A stretch of DNA of 64,000 nucleotides from Pseudidiomarina planktonica (GTDB taxonomy: Bacteria > Pseudomonadota > Gammaproteobacteria > Enterobacterales > Alteromonadaceae). The stretch covers positions 1,116,001-1,180,000 of the forward strand of contig NZ_FXWH01000001.1 of the NCBI RefSeq assembly GCF_900177775.1, read 5' to 3'. Positions 10,135 through 21,705 of the stretch are shown here, one piece after another. Positions within the stretch are counted from its first letter, which is position 1. Every line of letters starts with the position of its first letter. The notes beneath the pieces were generated by a model. The model made no database searches. It saw nothing but the letters and a program-made list of their open reading frames with translations, and was not told the DNA's origin. A program made the position numbers and the translations under genes.

Positions 10135-10225
10135 GTGCATTAACGCTGGATATTTTTAGCTCTGCTGCGGTAAGGTTAATACTGTCTGAAGTGGCGATAA
10201 AATCGCATAAGAGGAGTGGTGGCCG

Positions 10226-12415
10226 ATGGTGCATATCCGCAGTACGCATGTGGATAATCCCTCAGTTGAACAAGGGGATTGGTTAGCAAGTTTGCAGTCT
10301 GAAACAAAGACTGAAGCTTTGACTGCGCATGCCAAGCGGCTGCAGCAGCTGTGTAAGAATGACCCGCAGTTGTTGTTAAAAGGCCAGGAAATGGTCGAAA
10401 TACTGGTTAGCCTTAATCTGGACACTGATTCTCTGGTTGCTGCGCTTTATACGCCGGCTGCGGATGCCGGTTTAGTGAGCGATGAACAAGCCAGCCAGTG
10501 GGGTGGACCAGACCTGCCAATATTGCTGCAAGCCGTGCGGCAAATGCAAACTATTAGCTCCTTGCAGCACTTCCGCCATGGTACCCCTGACAGCGGGCAA
10601 ATTGATAATGTGCGGCGCATGCTGCTATCGATGGTGGCCGATGTTCGGGCGGTATTAATAAAACTAGCCGAGCGCATCTGTTTTCTGCGCGAAGTAAAAG
10701 ACGCTGACGAAGAGTCCCGCGTATTAGCCGCCAAAGAATGTCAGGATATATACGCACCACTGGCCAACCGCCTGGGTATTGGTCAGTTAAAGTGGGAACT
10801 GGAAGATTTATCATTCCGTTACCTGCACCCCATTACCTATAAAGATATTGCGAAAAAACTGCACGAGCGTCGGGTCGATCGCGAAAATTACATAGATACC
10901 TTCGTAAGCAACCTGCAGCAGGCTTTGCAAGCGCAGGATATTCACGCCGAAGTTTATGGTCGCCCCAAACACATTTATTCCATTTGGCGAAAAATGCAGA
11001 AAAAGCATCTGCATTTTGATCAGCTATTTGATATTCGTGCGGTTCGCATTGTTACCCGCTCATTGAAAGACTGTTATGGCGCGCTGGGCGTGGTGCACAC
11101 CCGGTGGCGGCATATAGGCTCTGAATTTGATGACTATGTAGCCACGCCAAAAGCCAACGGCTATCAGTCTATTCACACCGTAGTAGTAGGGCCGGAAGAC
11201 AAACACGTAGAAATTCAGATTCGTAGTAGTGATATGCATGAAGACGCCGAATTGGGCGTAGCCGCACACTGGCTGTACAAAGAAGGTGCGGTAAGCGGGC
11301 GCGGGCAGGGCTTTGAAGAGAAAATTGCCTGGTTACGCAAGTTACTGGCCTGGCATGACGATATGGCCGAGAACGACGACCTGGTAGCCGAGATTCGCTC
11401 GCAGGTGTTCGAAGATCGGGTGTATGTATTTACCCCTAAGGGTGAAGTCATTGATATGCCGGCCGGTTCGACCCCACTGGATTTTGCTTATTACATACAC
11501 AGTCAAATTGGTCATCGTTGTGTGGGTGCCAAGGTTGACGGTCGTATTGTGCCGTTCACCTACCACTTGCAAAACGGTGACCGCATTGAAATCCTGACGC
11601 AAAAATCCGCGCAGCCACGGCGCGACTGGTTGAATCCGCAGTTGGGTTACTTACAAACGGCACGGGCGCGGGCGAAGGTACAAACCTATTTTAAAAAGCT
11701 CGATCGCGATAAAAATATTGCCACGGGTAAAGATTTGCTTGAGCACGAACTGCAAAAATACAGTTTAACTCTGCAACATGCAGAGAAAGCTCTGAGCAAG
11801 TTTAATGTGCAACATCTGGATGATTTGTTAGCCGGTATTGGTGCTGGCGACGTGCGTTTGCATCAGGTGGTGAATCAACTGAAGCCGGACACCGACACTA
11901 CTGCCGAACGGCTGGAGCGGTTAACTCAACGGCGCCCACAAAAAGCGCGTAAACCCAGCAGCGATGTGACGGTTGAGGGTATTGGCAACCTGCTAATGCA
12001 ATTTGCCAAATGTTGCCAGCCATTGCCGGGTGAGGACATTATGGGCTTTGTTACTTTAGGCCGCGGCGTGTCGGTACATAGACGCGACTGTGAGCAGTTG
12101 CAGCATTTACTACAACAACATCCGGAACGGGCCATAGATGTGTCCTGGAGTCGCCGTAAGCAAACTGGGCAGTACCGTGCAGATGTACGCATTTCGGCAC
12201 TGGATCGGCACGGTTTGCTGCACGATATCACCAGTGTGTTAGCGAATGAGAAAGCCAGTGTGGTGCAATTGGATAGCTTTTCTGATGAAGAAAGCCAATT
12301 AGCAACTGTTTCGCTGGGGGTGATGTTACAAGACAGCGACGATTTGCAGCGCATTATGTCACGGCTAGGTCAGCTGTCAGGCGTGCAGCAGGTTCGCCGC
12401 TCTGGTACGCATTAA
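10226..12415 (+). CDS. relA: GTP pyrophosphokinase RelA ((p)ppGpp synthetase I)
   Basis: Ribosome-associated alarmone synthetase that responds to uncharged tRNA. The 729-residue product has an N-terminal HD-like region lacking the catalytic His-Asp pair, so it is predicted not to hydrolyse ppGpp. The synthetase domain (about 220-370) has the EFDDYVATPK motif and the NGYQSIHTVV block. TGS (about 390-450), helical and zinc-finger-like (CCQPLPGE) and ACT (about 655-725) domains follow. The ATG at 10226 follows GAGGAG (10211-10216). This architecture marks RelA rather than SpoT. Neighbours rlmD and mazG agree. Confidence 0.98.
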   Translation: MVHIRSTHVDNPSVEQGDWLASLQSETKTEALTAHAKRLQQLCKNDPQLLLKGQEMVEILVSLNLDTDSLVAALYTPAADAGLVSDEQASQWGGPDLPILLQAVRQMQTISSLQHFRHGTPDSGQIDNVRRMLLSMVADVRAVLIKLAERICFLREVKDADEESRVLAAKECQDIYAPLANRLGIGQLKWELEDLSFRYLHPITYKDIAKKLHERRVDRENYIDTFVSNLQQALQAQDIHAEVYGRPKHIYSIWRKMQKKHLHFDQLFDIRAVRIVTRSLKDCYGALGVVHTRWRHIGSEFDDYVATPKANGYQSIHTVVVGPEDKHVEIQIRSSDMHEDAELGVAAHWLYKEGAVSGRGQGFEEKIAWLRKLLAWHDDMAENDDLVAEIRSQVFEDRVYVFTPKGEVIDMPAGSTPLDFAYYIHSQIGHRCVGAKVDGRIVPFTYHLQNGDRIEILTQKSAQPRRDWLNPQLGYLQTARARAKVQTYFKKLDRDKNIATGKDLLEHELQKYSLTLQHAEKALSKFNVQHLDDLLAGIGAGDVRLHQVVNQLKPDTDTTAERLERLTQRRPQKARKPSSDVTVEGIGNLLMQFAKCCQPLPGEDIMGFVTLGRGVSVHRRDCEQLQHLLQQHPERAIDVSWSRRKQTGQYRADVRISALDRHGLLHDITSVLANEKASVVQLDSFSDEESQLATVSLGVMLQDSDDLQRIMSRLGQLSGVQQVRRSGTH

Positions 12416-12457
12416 CCACCAGGCACTAAAGTGGGTAAACCAAACAACAGGAATATT

Positions 12458-13264
12458 ATGACAACAGCGGCTAGTTCTTCGGGTATTCAGCAATTACAGC
12501 AAGTTATGGCGCGTTTACGCGACCCTGATAGTGGCTGTCCCTGGGATCTCAAGCAAACCCTGACCAGTTTGATTCCCTATACCATTGAAGAGGCCTACGA
12601 GGTTGCCGCGGCGTTAACCGAAGGTGACCCGGCCGAAATTAAAGACGAGTTGGGCGACCTGCTGTTCCAGGTGGTGTTCTATACCCATTTAACTGCTGAG
12701 CAGAACTGGTTCGATTTTGATGCGGTAGCCGCTGGTATGGCGGAAAAGCTGATTCGTCGGCACCCACATGTATTTGGTGACGAAACCTCCAGCACTGATG
12801 CTGAAATCAAAGCACGCTGGGAGCAAATCAAGCAGCAGGAACGCGCCGACAAAGGTCAAACTCACAGTGTATTTGATGGTGTGCCAAGCAATCTGCCAGC
12901 GGTATTAATGGCCACTAAGCTACAAAAGCGCGCCGCAACCGTTGGTTTTGACTGGCCTGATCCCGAGCCAGTCATTGCAAAAATTCGTGAAGAGCTGGAA
13001 GAAGTAGAAGCTGAATTGCATCGTTCCGAGCGTAACCAAGCTGCGATTGCGGAAGAAGTGGGAGACTTATTATTCGCGGTAACCAACTTAGCCCGTCATT
13101 TAAGTGTGAATACCGAGCACGCCTTAAGCAGCGCGAACAGCAAGTTTAAACGGCGCTTTCAGGCCATTGAAGAACGCTTGCGTGAGCGTGAGCAAAATCC
13201 TCAGCAGCTGACCTTGGCGGGGCTGGAAGAAGAGTGGCAGGCGGTGAAGCAACAGGAGAAATAA
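12458..13264 (+). CDS. mazG: Nucleoside triphosphate pyrophosphohydrolase MazG
   Basis: Hydrolyses nucleoside triphosphates to monophosphates plus pyrophosphate, and in E. coli lowers ppGpp under starvation. The 268-residue product has two MazG domains. The first carries EEAYEVAAAL and KDELGDLLFQVVFY (metal-binding Glu and Asp residues); the second carries REELEEVEAEL and EEVGDLLFAVTNLARH. I chose the ATG at 12458, just after ACAGGAAT, over an in-frame GTG at 12431. It lies directly after relA, as in E. coli. Confidence 0.96.
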   Translation: MTTAASSSGIQQLQQVMARLRDPDSGCPWDLKQTLTSLIPYTIEEAYEVAAALTEGDPAEIKDELGDLLFQVVFYTHLTAEQNWFDFDAVAAGMAEKLIRRHPHVFGDETSSTDAEIKARWEQIKQQERADKGQTHSVFDGVPSNLPAVLMATKLQKRAATVGFDWPDPEPVIAKIREELEEVEAELHRSERNQAAIAEEVGDLLFAVTNLARHLSVNTEHALSSANSKFKRRFQAIEERLREREQNPQQLTLAGLEEEWQAVKQQEK

Positions 13265-13293
13265 TTGTCGGACGGCAGCCTATCGGGTATACT
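13265..13293 (+). promoter_or_regulatory. Sigma-70 promoter of pyrG-eno
   Basis: TTGTCG (13265-13270) and TATACT (13288-13293) are separated by exactly 17 bases in the 83-base gap between mazG and pyrG. The -10 matches consensus at 5 of 6 positions and the -35 at 4 of 6. Just downstream, GTTTTC (13294-13299) and GAAAAC (13306-13311) form a short inverted repeat that would lie at the 5' end of the transcript. The -35 starts immediately after the mazG stop codon. Confidence 0.65.
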
Positions 13294-13332
13294 GTTTTCC
13301 CGTCTGAAAACGCAATTCCCAATTTACCCTGA

Positions 13333-16321
<2,989 letters not shown>

Positions 16322-16345
16322 GCGTAACAACCAAACGGACGTAAA

Positions 16346-16381
16346 TTTGCAGCCAATGGCGTAATTGCGGTTGGCTGCAAA
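16346..16381 (+). repeat. Perfect 11-bp inverted repeat (hairpin) after eno
   Basis: TTTGCAGCCAA (16346-16356) is exactly complementary to TTGGCTGCAAA (16371-16381), with a 14-base loop. No T-run follows, so it is not a standard terminator. It ends 3 bases before a strong ribosome binding site (GAGAGG, 16385-16390). It could protect the eno mRNA end, mark a processing site, or control translation of the next ORF. Confidence 0.6.
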
Positions 16382-16395
16382 GGTGAGAGGGCTAG

Positions 16396-16431
16396 ATGAT
16401 GGTTCAGACACTGGTGCAGAGGCATGGTTGA
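16396..16431 (+). CDS. Possible 11-codon leader peptide
   Basis: A short ORF (MMVQTLVQRHG) has an excellent ribosome binding site: GAGAGG at 16385-16390, 5 bases before the ATG. It ends in a TGA at 16429-16431, overlapping the start of the following gene (ATG 16424) by 8 bases in another frame. That downstream gene has only AGAGG one base before its ATG, which is too close to work well. The arrangement suggests translational coupling or leader control. No amino-acid run typical of attenuators is seen. An undetected frameshift in the main gene is an alternative, although the leader codons do not obviously extend it. Confidence 0.4.
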   Translation: MMVQTLVQRHG

Positions 16432-17113
16432 TCAAGCGGATATTTTCCAGCCTCTGGCACAGCATAGCCATTATGCTGAGCTTTGCACCGTGTTGTACGA
16501 ACGTGAACTCGCTTATTTAGCCCAATCTGTGCCTGCTAACGCCGTTACGGTACGTTGGTTCCAGGCACGTTTACGCAGCTTACCCTACTATATTCGCCGT
16601 GCCGCCCGTGGCATGCTTGCCACTGAGTCGCCACTGCAACTGGATGTTCAAAACGGCAGTTGGCACGCCCCCCAGAAGAAACAATTGAAAGTGACTCCTG
16701 CCCAGCAAGAGCGCACGCAAAAATGGCTCCAACGTCATGCTGCGCTTGGTTTAGTGGTTCCGGTTATTGTGGCCACACCCATTCAGCAACGGGTATTGCT
16801 GGACTCTATAGATCGCATCGATACGCAAGAACAGCGCATTCATTTAAATGAATGGGGTTGGTTCAGTTATAGTGGTGAATCTATTCATGAGGCGGACGAC
16901 GACCAAAGCGGTCGGGCGGAACCGATGCAGGGGGCTTCTATTACGCTGGTGAAACCGGAAAAAATCAATTTAACCGCAGCTTGTTGTGGCCATCAATGGA
17001 GCCATAAAGGCCGCACGGATCCGCGTACTTTAAGTTTACGTGAAGTGTTATTGGCGGCGACTTTGAACTGGGACAACCCCAGTCAGGTTCTGCGTATTCC
17101 CGACCAAGTTTAG
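16424..17113 (+). CDS. Unrecognised protein between eno and ftsB
   Basis: A 229-residue protein I do not recognise. It has no signal peptide or clear membrane segment, so it is probably cytoplasmic. The first half is basic and Arg-rich (WFQARLRSLPYYIRRAARGM) with Gln-rich linkers. The second half has an acidic patch (EADDDQSGRAE) and a conserved-looking CCGHQWSH motif near residue 190, where Cys and His residues could bind a metal. Codon use looks like that of its neighbours. An in-frame stop at 16397-16399 fixes the ATG at 16424 as the first possible start. It is preceded by a hairpin and a leader ORF, and ftsB follows after about 110 bases. No function can be assigned. Confidence 0.75.
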   Translation: MVDQADIFQPLAQHSHYAELCTVLYERELAYLAQSVPANAVTVRWFQARLRSLPYYIRRAARGMLATESPLQLDVQNGSWHAPQKKQLKVTPAQQERTQKWLQRHAALGLVVPVIVATPIQQRVLLDSIDRIDTQEQRIHLNEWGWFSYSGESIHEADDDQSGRAEPMQGASITLVKPEKINLTAACCGHQWSHKGRTDPRTLSLREVLLAATLNWDNPSQVLRIPDQV

Positions 17114-17222
17114 ACCTTCGTTAACGGGTTCTTGCAACAATCTTCGTACAATTTGGGTAAAGCACTTTTCAGCCACTCATTAACACTTCATAATGACGCT
17201 AGTTTTCGCCGTGAGAATAGCT

Positions 17223-17501
17223 ATGCGTTTGGTTATGCTAATACTGCTGAGCTTGTTTCTAGCGCTGCAATATCGTTTGTGGTTGGGGAAGAATAGTGTG
17301 CCCGATTACTGGCGGCTGCAGCAAGAAGTGACCCGCCAGCAAGAAACCAATGAACGTTTACGTCAGCGTAATCAGTTGCTGGCTGCCGATATCGCCGACT
17401 TGCGCGATGGTGAAGAGGCGCTGGAAGAACGCGCCCGTAACGAGCTTGGCCTGATTAAACAGCGCGAAACCTTCTTTCGAATTGTTCCGGTGAAAAATTA
17501 A
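17223..17501 (+). CDS. ftsB: Cell division protein FtsB
   Basis: Small bitopic division protein that joins FtsL and FtsQ at the septum. The 92-residue product has an N-terminal membrane segment (about 3-17), the LQYRLWLGKN motif, a coiled coil (about 28-65) and the EEALEERARNELGLIKQRETFFRIV end diagnostic of FtsB. I chose the ATG at 17223, which matches the usual N-terminus; an ATG at 17193 would add ten residues and has a poorer ribosome binding site. It lies one base before ispD, the standard arrangement. Confidence 0.93.
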   Translation: MRLVMLILLSLFLALQYRLWLGKNSVPDYWRLQQEVTRQQETNERLRQRNQLLAADIADLRDGEEALEERARNELGLIKQRETFFRIVPVKN

Positions 17502-17502
17502 T

Positions 17503-18204
17503 ATGACGGCAACTACCGCAGTGGCGGCTATTGTTCCTGCTGCCGGTTACGGCAGCCGCATGCAGCACGACAAACCTAAACAGTATTTACGCTTAGCGGG
17601 GCAGGAAATACTGCTACATACGCTCACGGCGTTACTTACCGACCCACGTATTAAGCATGTGTTTATTGCAGTGGCCGGTGACGACCCCTGGTATCAAAGT
17701 TTGGACTTTCCCGGGCACTGGCCACTAACGCGAGTAGCCGGGGGCCATTGCCGTGCTGCTTCGGTAGCCTCTGGCGTGGCAGCTGCCGCTGCGGCCGGGT
17801 ACAGCCATGTGGTGGTGCATGACGCCGCTCGTCCGTGTTTACGCACTGACGACCTGGAGCGGGTTATTACTGCGGGATTAAGTAGTGAAGCAGGGGCGTT
17901 ATTGGCGTTACCTGTGGATGATACTTTGAAACGCGCTGACGCAACTGACAATAGCGAAGCGACGCTAGATCGCAATCAGTTATGGCGCGCCATGACACCT
18001 CAGGTTTTCGCCACCAATATTTTGCAGCGCGCACTGCAGCAAATAGGCGTAGATGATCCTGGCTTAACTGACGAAGCTTCGGCAGTTGAGCGGTGTGGTT
18101 ATAAACCTAAGTTGGTATCGGGTTCGGCAACCAATATTAAGGTTACCCGGCCGGCGGACTTAGAGCTGGCGCGGCTATACCTGGAACTAAGTAGGGAGCA
18201 GTAA
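17503..18204 (+). CDS. ispD: 2-C-methyl-D-erythritol 4-phosphate cytidylyltransferase
   Basis: Third step of the MEP isoprenoid pathway: makes CDP-methylerythritol from CTP. The 233-residue product has the nucleotide-binding start [20 protein letters not shown] (Arg and Lys contacting CTP), the [11 protein letters not shown] block and the family end [16 protein letters not shown]. It starts one base after ftsB and overlaps ispF by one base (TAATG), so the three genes are coupled. Confidence 0.98.
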   Translation: MTATTAVAAIVPAAGYGSRMQHDKPKQYLRLAGQEILLHTLTALLTDPRIKHVFIAVAGDDPWYQSLDFPGHWPLTRVAGGHCRAASVASGVAAAAAAGYSHVVVHDAARPCLRTDDLERVITAGLSSEAGALLALPVDDTLKRADATDNSEATLDRNQLWRAMTPQVFATNILQRALQQIGVDDPGLTDEASAVERCGYKPKLVSGSATNIKVTRPADLELARLYLELSREQ

Positions 18205-18686
18205 TGCGAATTGGACATGGCTACGACGTACATAAATTCGGTAGCGAGCAGCCATTAATTCTGGGTGGTGTCACAGTTCCCCATAGCACCGGGCTGGTGG
18301 CGCACTCAGACGGCGACGTGGTGCTGCACGCAGTAGCTGATGCCTTATTGGGGTCACTGGCATTAGGTGATATTGGTCAGCACTTTCCCGATACCGATGC
18401 AAAATTTAAAGGTGCCGACAGCGCCGTATTGTTGCAGCACGTGTTTGGCTTGATTCGCGAGCGCGGTTGGCAATTGGGTAACCTGGACGTCACTATTGTG
18501 GCCCAGGCGCCGAAAATGGCACCTCATATTGGCAAGATGCGGGAGCGTATTGCCGGTATGTTGAACGCCGAGGTTGATCAGGTGAACGTGAAAGCAACTA
18601 CCACCGAACGGCTGGGCTTTGTTGGCCGGGAAGAAGGCATAGCGTGCCATTGTGTAGCACTGATTACAAAACGGTTGGTGGAATGA
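18204..18686 (+). CDS. ispF: 2-C-methyl-D-erythritol 2,4-cyclodiphosphate synthase
   Basis: Fifth step of the MEP pathway. At 160 aa it is a typical IspF. The zinc-binding Asp8 and His10 lie in GHGYDVHKF, and [22 protein letters not shown] and the C-terminal [18 protein letters not shown] motif are all present. It overlaps ispD by one base and truD by four (ATGA). Confidence 0.98.
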   Translation: MRIGHGYDVHKFGSEQPLILGGVTVPHSTGLVAHSDGDVVLHAVADALLGSLALGDIGQHFPDTDAKFKGADSAVLLQHVFGLIRERGWQLGNLDVTIVAQAPKMAPHIGKMRERIAGMLNAEVDQVNVKATTTERLGFVGREEGIACHCVALITKRLVE

Positions 18687-19765
18687 CAGAATTAAAAGAA
18701 GAGACTGCAGCAGGCGCCCCTGAGTGGGCATTTTTGCATGGTAAGCCTGCTGTTAGCGCACAGTTTAAGTTGCAGCCGGAAGATTTTCAGGTCACTGAAG
18801 ACTTTAGCCCTGCGCCTGATGAGCCCGGCGAGCATCAGTGGTTATGGGTAGAAAAGCGGGGCGCGAACACGCGCTACGTGGCCGATCAATTGGCTGCTTT
18901 TGCTGGGGTGCAGGAGCGAGATGTTGGTTTTGCCGGCATGAAAGATCGCCAGGCAGTTACCCGGCAGTGGTTTTCTATTCAGTTACCGGGCAAAGATATG
19001 CTCGACTGGCAAGCACTTGAGCACCAAGAGTTTCGGGTGTTAGAGACTCGTCGACAATCGCGCAAACTAAAAACCGGCAGCCACAAAGGCAATCACTTTA
19101 GTATTTGTTTGCGAGATGTAAGCGACATGGCGGCGCTGCAACAGCGGTTTGAAAAACTTTGCAGCAGCGGTGTACCTAATTATTTTGGTGACCAGCGCTT
19201 TGGTCATGGCTATCGGAATATTAGCGATGCCCAGCGTTGGTTTCAGGCTGGCCGTAAGCGCCGGGTTAGTCGGCATAAACAAGGTTTGTTACTATCCGCA
19301 GCACGTTCATTTATTTTTAATCAGGTGGTATCTGAACGCGTTGCACAGCAGCGTTTAGCCGCAGAAGCTGGTGACGTGATGCAGTTGGCGGGTAGTCGTT
19401 CGTTCTTTGTTGCCAGCGAACTGGATGAAACCTTGCTGGAACGCTTTAATAGTGGCGATATACGCTTAACAGCACCACTATGGGGCGTGGGCGAACCACC
19501 TTCAGAAGGTGCGGTGCACCAGTTAGAATTAAGCTGTGCACAGGCACACCCAATACTGGCGCAAGGCCTGCAACAACATGGCCTGAAACAAGAACGCCGG
19601 GCACTTTTACTGGGCTTAGAGCAAGCCAGTTTAACGCCTGATGAAGCTAACCCGAACAACTGTTGGCTGAGTTTTTATTTACCTACTGGTTGTTTTGCCA
19701 CCAGTATTATTCGTGAACTAATAACCATAGTTGATTACCAAAATGATGAAAATTCTGCTGAGTAA
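18683..19765 (+). CDS. truD: tRNA pseudouridine(13) synthase TruD
   Basis: Forms pseudouridine at position 13 of tRNA-Glu. The 360-residue product shows the TruD family pattern: KPEDF-like [10 protein letters not shown] near residue 35, and the catalytic Asp in [18 protein letters not shown]. The TRUD insertion domain then begins with [17 protein letters not shown] use the ATG at 18683 that overlaps the ispF stop rather than an upstream in-frame start inside ispF. The 3' end overlaps surE by 20 bases. Confidence 0.97.
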   Translation: MTELKEETAAGAPEWAFLHGKPAVSAQFKLQPEDFQVTEDFSPAPDEPGEHQWLWVEKRGANTRYVADQLAAFAGVQERDVGFAGMKDRQAVTRQWFSIQLPGKDMLDWQALEHQEFRVLETRRQSRKLKTGSHKGNHFSICLRDVSDMAALQQRFEKLCSSGVPNYFGDQRFGHGYRNISDAQRWFQAGRKRRVSRHKQGLLLSAARSFIFNQVVSERVAQQRLAAEAGDVMQLAGSRSFFVASELDETLLERFNSGDIRLTAPLWGVGEPPSEGAVHQLELSCAQAHPILAQGLQQHGLKQERRALLLGLEQASLTPDEANPNNCWLSFYLPTGCFATSIIRELITIVDYQNDENSAE

Positions 19766-20495
19766 TGATGACGGGGTGCACGCACCTGGCATTGAAGCTT
19801 TATACAAGGCTTTGGTAAAAGTTGCTGACGTGAAGGTTATTGCACCAGATCGCAACTGTAGTGGTGCCAGCAACTCACTGACACTGCATAATCCACTGCG
19901 GTTGCATAAGCTGCAAAATGGTTTCTATTCACTCAATGGTACGCCTACCGACTGCGTGCATTTGGGCACCAATTCACCGTTTGCTGAAAACGTCGATTTG
20001 GTGGTTTCCGGTATTAACGACGGGCCTAATATGGGTGATGACGTGCTTTATTCAGGCACAGTGGCAGCCGCTATGGAAGGCCGTTATATGGGCCTACCGT
20101 CTATTGCGGTTTCTATGGGTAGCCGTGGGCATGATTACTACGACACTGCCGCGCAGGTAGTTGCTGATGTGGTAAGCAAAATGGACGAACAGCCACTGCG
20201 GCTAGATACCATTTTAAATATTAACGTGCCAGCGGTTGATTACGATAAATTGAAAGGGACCCGGGTTACGCGTTTAGGGCGCCGTCATCGCGCCGATACT
20301 ATGGTGCAGGACAAAGACCCCTTTGGTCGTCATATATTTTGGTACGGTCCTATTGGTGGGCATCAGGATGATGCCGAGGGCACTGACTTTGACGCCGTTA
20401 ACAAAGGCTTTGTTTCTATTACGCCGCTAAGTTTAGACATGACAGCGAAGTCGCATCAGGATCGTTTGCAGGAGTGGTTAACGAAAACCTCATGA
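19746..20495 (+). CDS. surE: 5'/3'-nucleotidase SurE
   Basis: Metal-dependent nucleoside monophosphate phosphatase linked to stationary-phase survival. The 249-residue product begins [16 protein letters not shown], with the metal-binding Asp pair. It continues with the PDRNCSGASNSLT, NGTPTDCVHLG and VSGINDGPNMGDDVLYSGTVAAA blocks. ATG codons at 19743 and 19746 are both possible; the second gives the usual [10 protein letters not shown] start. It overlaps truD and overlaps pcm by 4 bases. Confidence 0.97.
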   Translation: MKILLSNDDGVHAPGIEALYKALVKVADVKVIAPDRNCSGASNSLTLHNPLRLHKLQNGFYSLNGTPTDCVHLGTNSPFAENVDLVVSGINDGPNMGDDVLYSGTVAAAMEGRYMGLPSIAVSMGSRGHDYYDTAAQVVADVVSKMDEQPLRLDTILNINVPAVDYDKLKGTRVTRLGRRHRADTMVQDKDPFGRHIFWYGPIGGHQDDAEGTDFDAVNKGFVSITPLSLDMTAKSHQDRLQEWLTKTS

Positions 20496-21130
20496 TAATG
20501 AATAATTTCCAAGGTATGGCAAAACGCCTGACCACCTTACTGAAGCAACAGGGCATCGCCAATGATGCCGTGCTGAGCACTATTGAGCAAACGCCGCGCC
20601 ATAAGTTTATGCCGGAATCGCTGGTGCATAAGGCTTATGAGAATACGGCGTTGCCCATTGGCAACGGCCAAACCATTTCGCAGCCACTAATGGTGGCAAC
20701 GATGACGCAGCTATTGTTGCAGCATGATTGCCATAAAGTGCTGGAAATTGGCACCGGGTCTGGCTATCAAACGGCAATACTGGCGCAGCTTATTGATAAA
20801 GTGTATTCGGTTGAACGGATTTCTCACTTGCAGTACCAGGCCAAGCGCCGTTTAAAACAGCTGGATTTACACAACGTAATGACCCGCCATGGTGACGGTT
20901 GGGAAGGCTGGTCAAGTAAGTCTCCGTTCGATGGCATTATCGTTACTGCGGCTGCCAAAGAAGTGCCGCAGCGCTTGCTTGAACAACTTGCCGACGGCGG
21001 TGTGATGATTATTCCGGTGGGTACTGAACAACAAACCTTGTACGTGATTCGGCGTTTTGGTGATGATTATGAACAACAACGAATTGGTGATGTCAGATTC
21101 GTACCCCTTGTGCAAGGAGCACTGCTGTGA
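20492..21130 (+). CDS. pcm: Protein-L-isoaspartate O-methyltransferase
   Basis: SAM-dependent repair enzyme that methylates isoaspartyl residues in damaged proteins. The 212-residue product has ALPIGNGQTISQPLMVA, the SAM-binding VLEIGTGSGYQTAILA, and the ending RFVPLVQGALL. The ATG at 20492 overlaps the surE stop (ATGA); a second ATG at 20498 is possible. The surE-pcm-nlpD-rpoS order is conserved in gammaproteobacteria. Confidence 0.97.
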   Translation: MIMNNFQGMAKRLTTLLKQQGIANDAVLSTIEQTPRHKFMPESLVHKAYENTALPIGNGQTISQPLMVATMTQLLLQHDCHKVLEIGTGSGYQTAILAQLIDKVYSVERISHLQYQAKRRLKQLDLHNVMTRHGDGWEGWSSKSPFDGIIVTAAAKEVPQRLLEQLADGGVMIIPVGTEQQTLYVIRRFGDDYEQQRIGDVRFVPLVQGALL

Positions 21131-21705
21131 AGGTATTTTCAGCACTTTACGATAAAGTGCTAGGTTGGACCCAACATCGCCGCGCGCCCGCTATTTTGGC
21201 AGGCTTAAGCTTTAGCGAAAGTGTGATATTCCCGATTCCACCAGACGTGATGCTGGCACCTATGGCCATGATGCAGCCGAAACGGGCCTGGTACTTTGCT
21301 GCAATTACCACCATCTTTTCGGTACTGGGTGCTTTGGTTGGTTATGCCCTTGGCTATCTGGCATTCGATACTCTGGTTATGCCCATGATTGAGTGGGCCG
21401 GCTACGAAGCAAAGCTGGCCGTGGTGCAGCAATGGTTTGATCAATGGGGCTTTTGGATTGTTTTTATTGCCGGCTTTTCGCCCATACCCTACAAACTCTT
21501 CACGGTTTCCGGTGGTATGCTTGGCATCGCCTTGATTCCGTTCGTTATAGCCTCACTTATTAGTCGAGGCTTACGGTTTTTCTTAGTGGCCTGGCTGATG
21601 CGTAGCGGTGGTCCGAAAATGGCTGTAGCACTGCGTCGTTATGTGGACACCATTGGCTGGTTGCTGGTTATTGTGGCGGTATGTGCCTATGTTTGGTTGC
21701 GTTAA
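21127..21705 (+). CDS. yqaA: DedA/VTT-type membrane protein YqaA
   Basis: Inner-membrane protein of the DedA-related YqaA family, 192 aa with a GTG start overlapping the pcm stop. Membrane segments lie at about 30-50, 60-85, 115-150 and 170-190. It has the family GFSPIPYKLFTVSGG motif (about residues 117-131) and an early FSESVIFPIPPDVMLAP motif with acidic and proline residues. Related DedA proteins affect membrane potential and lipid-carrier recycling; no specific function is proven for YqaA. It sits between pcm and nlpD, as in other Alteromonadales. Confidence 0.88.
   Translation: MKVFSALYDKVLGWTQHRRAPAILAGLSFSESVIFPIPPDVMLAPMAMMQPKRAWYFAAITTIFSVLGALVGYALGYLAFDTLVMPMIEWAGYEAKLAVVQQWFDQWGFWIVFIAGFSPIPYKLFTVSGGMLGIALIPFVIASLISRGLRFFLVAWLMRSGGPKMAVALRRYVDTIGWLLVIVAVCAYVWLR

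Noticed and set aside
11926-12354. 142-codon minus-strand ORF inside relA
   Set aside because: It lies wholly within the conserved RelA C-terminal domains; Cys/Ser-rich composition is typical of a reverse-frame shadow.
13294-13311. Attenuator-type control of pyrG
   Set aside because: The GTTTTC/GAAAAC stem is too short and AT-rich and is not followed by a T-run; it is only noted with the promoter.
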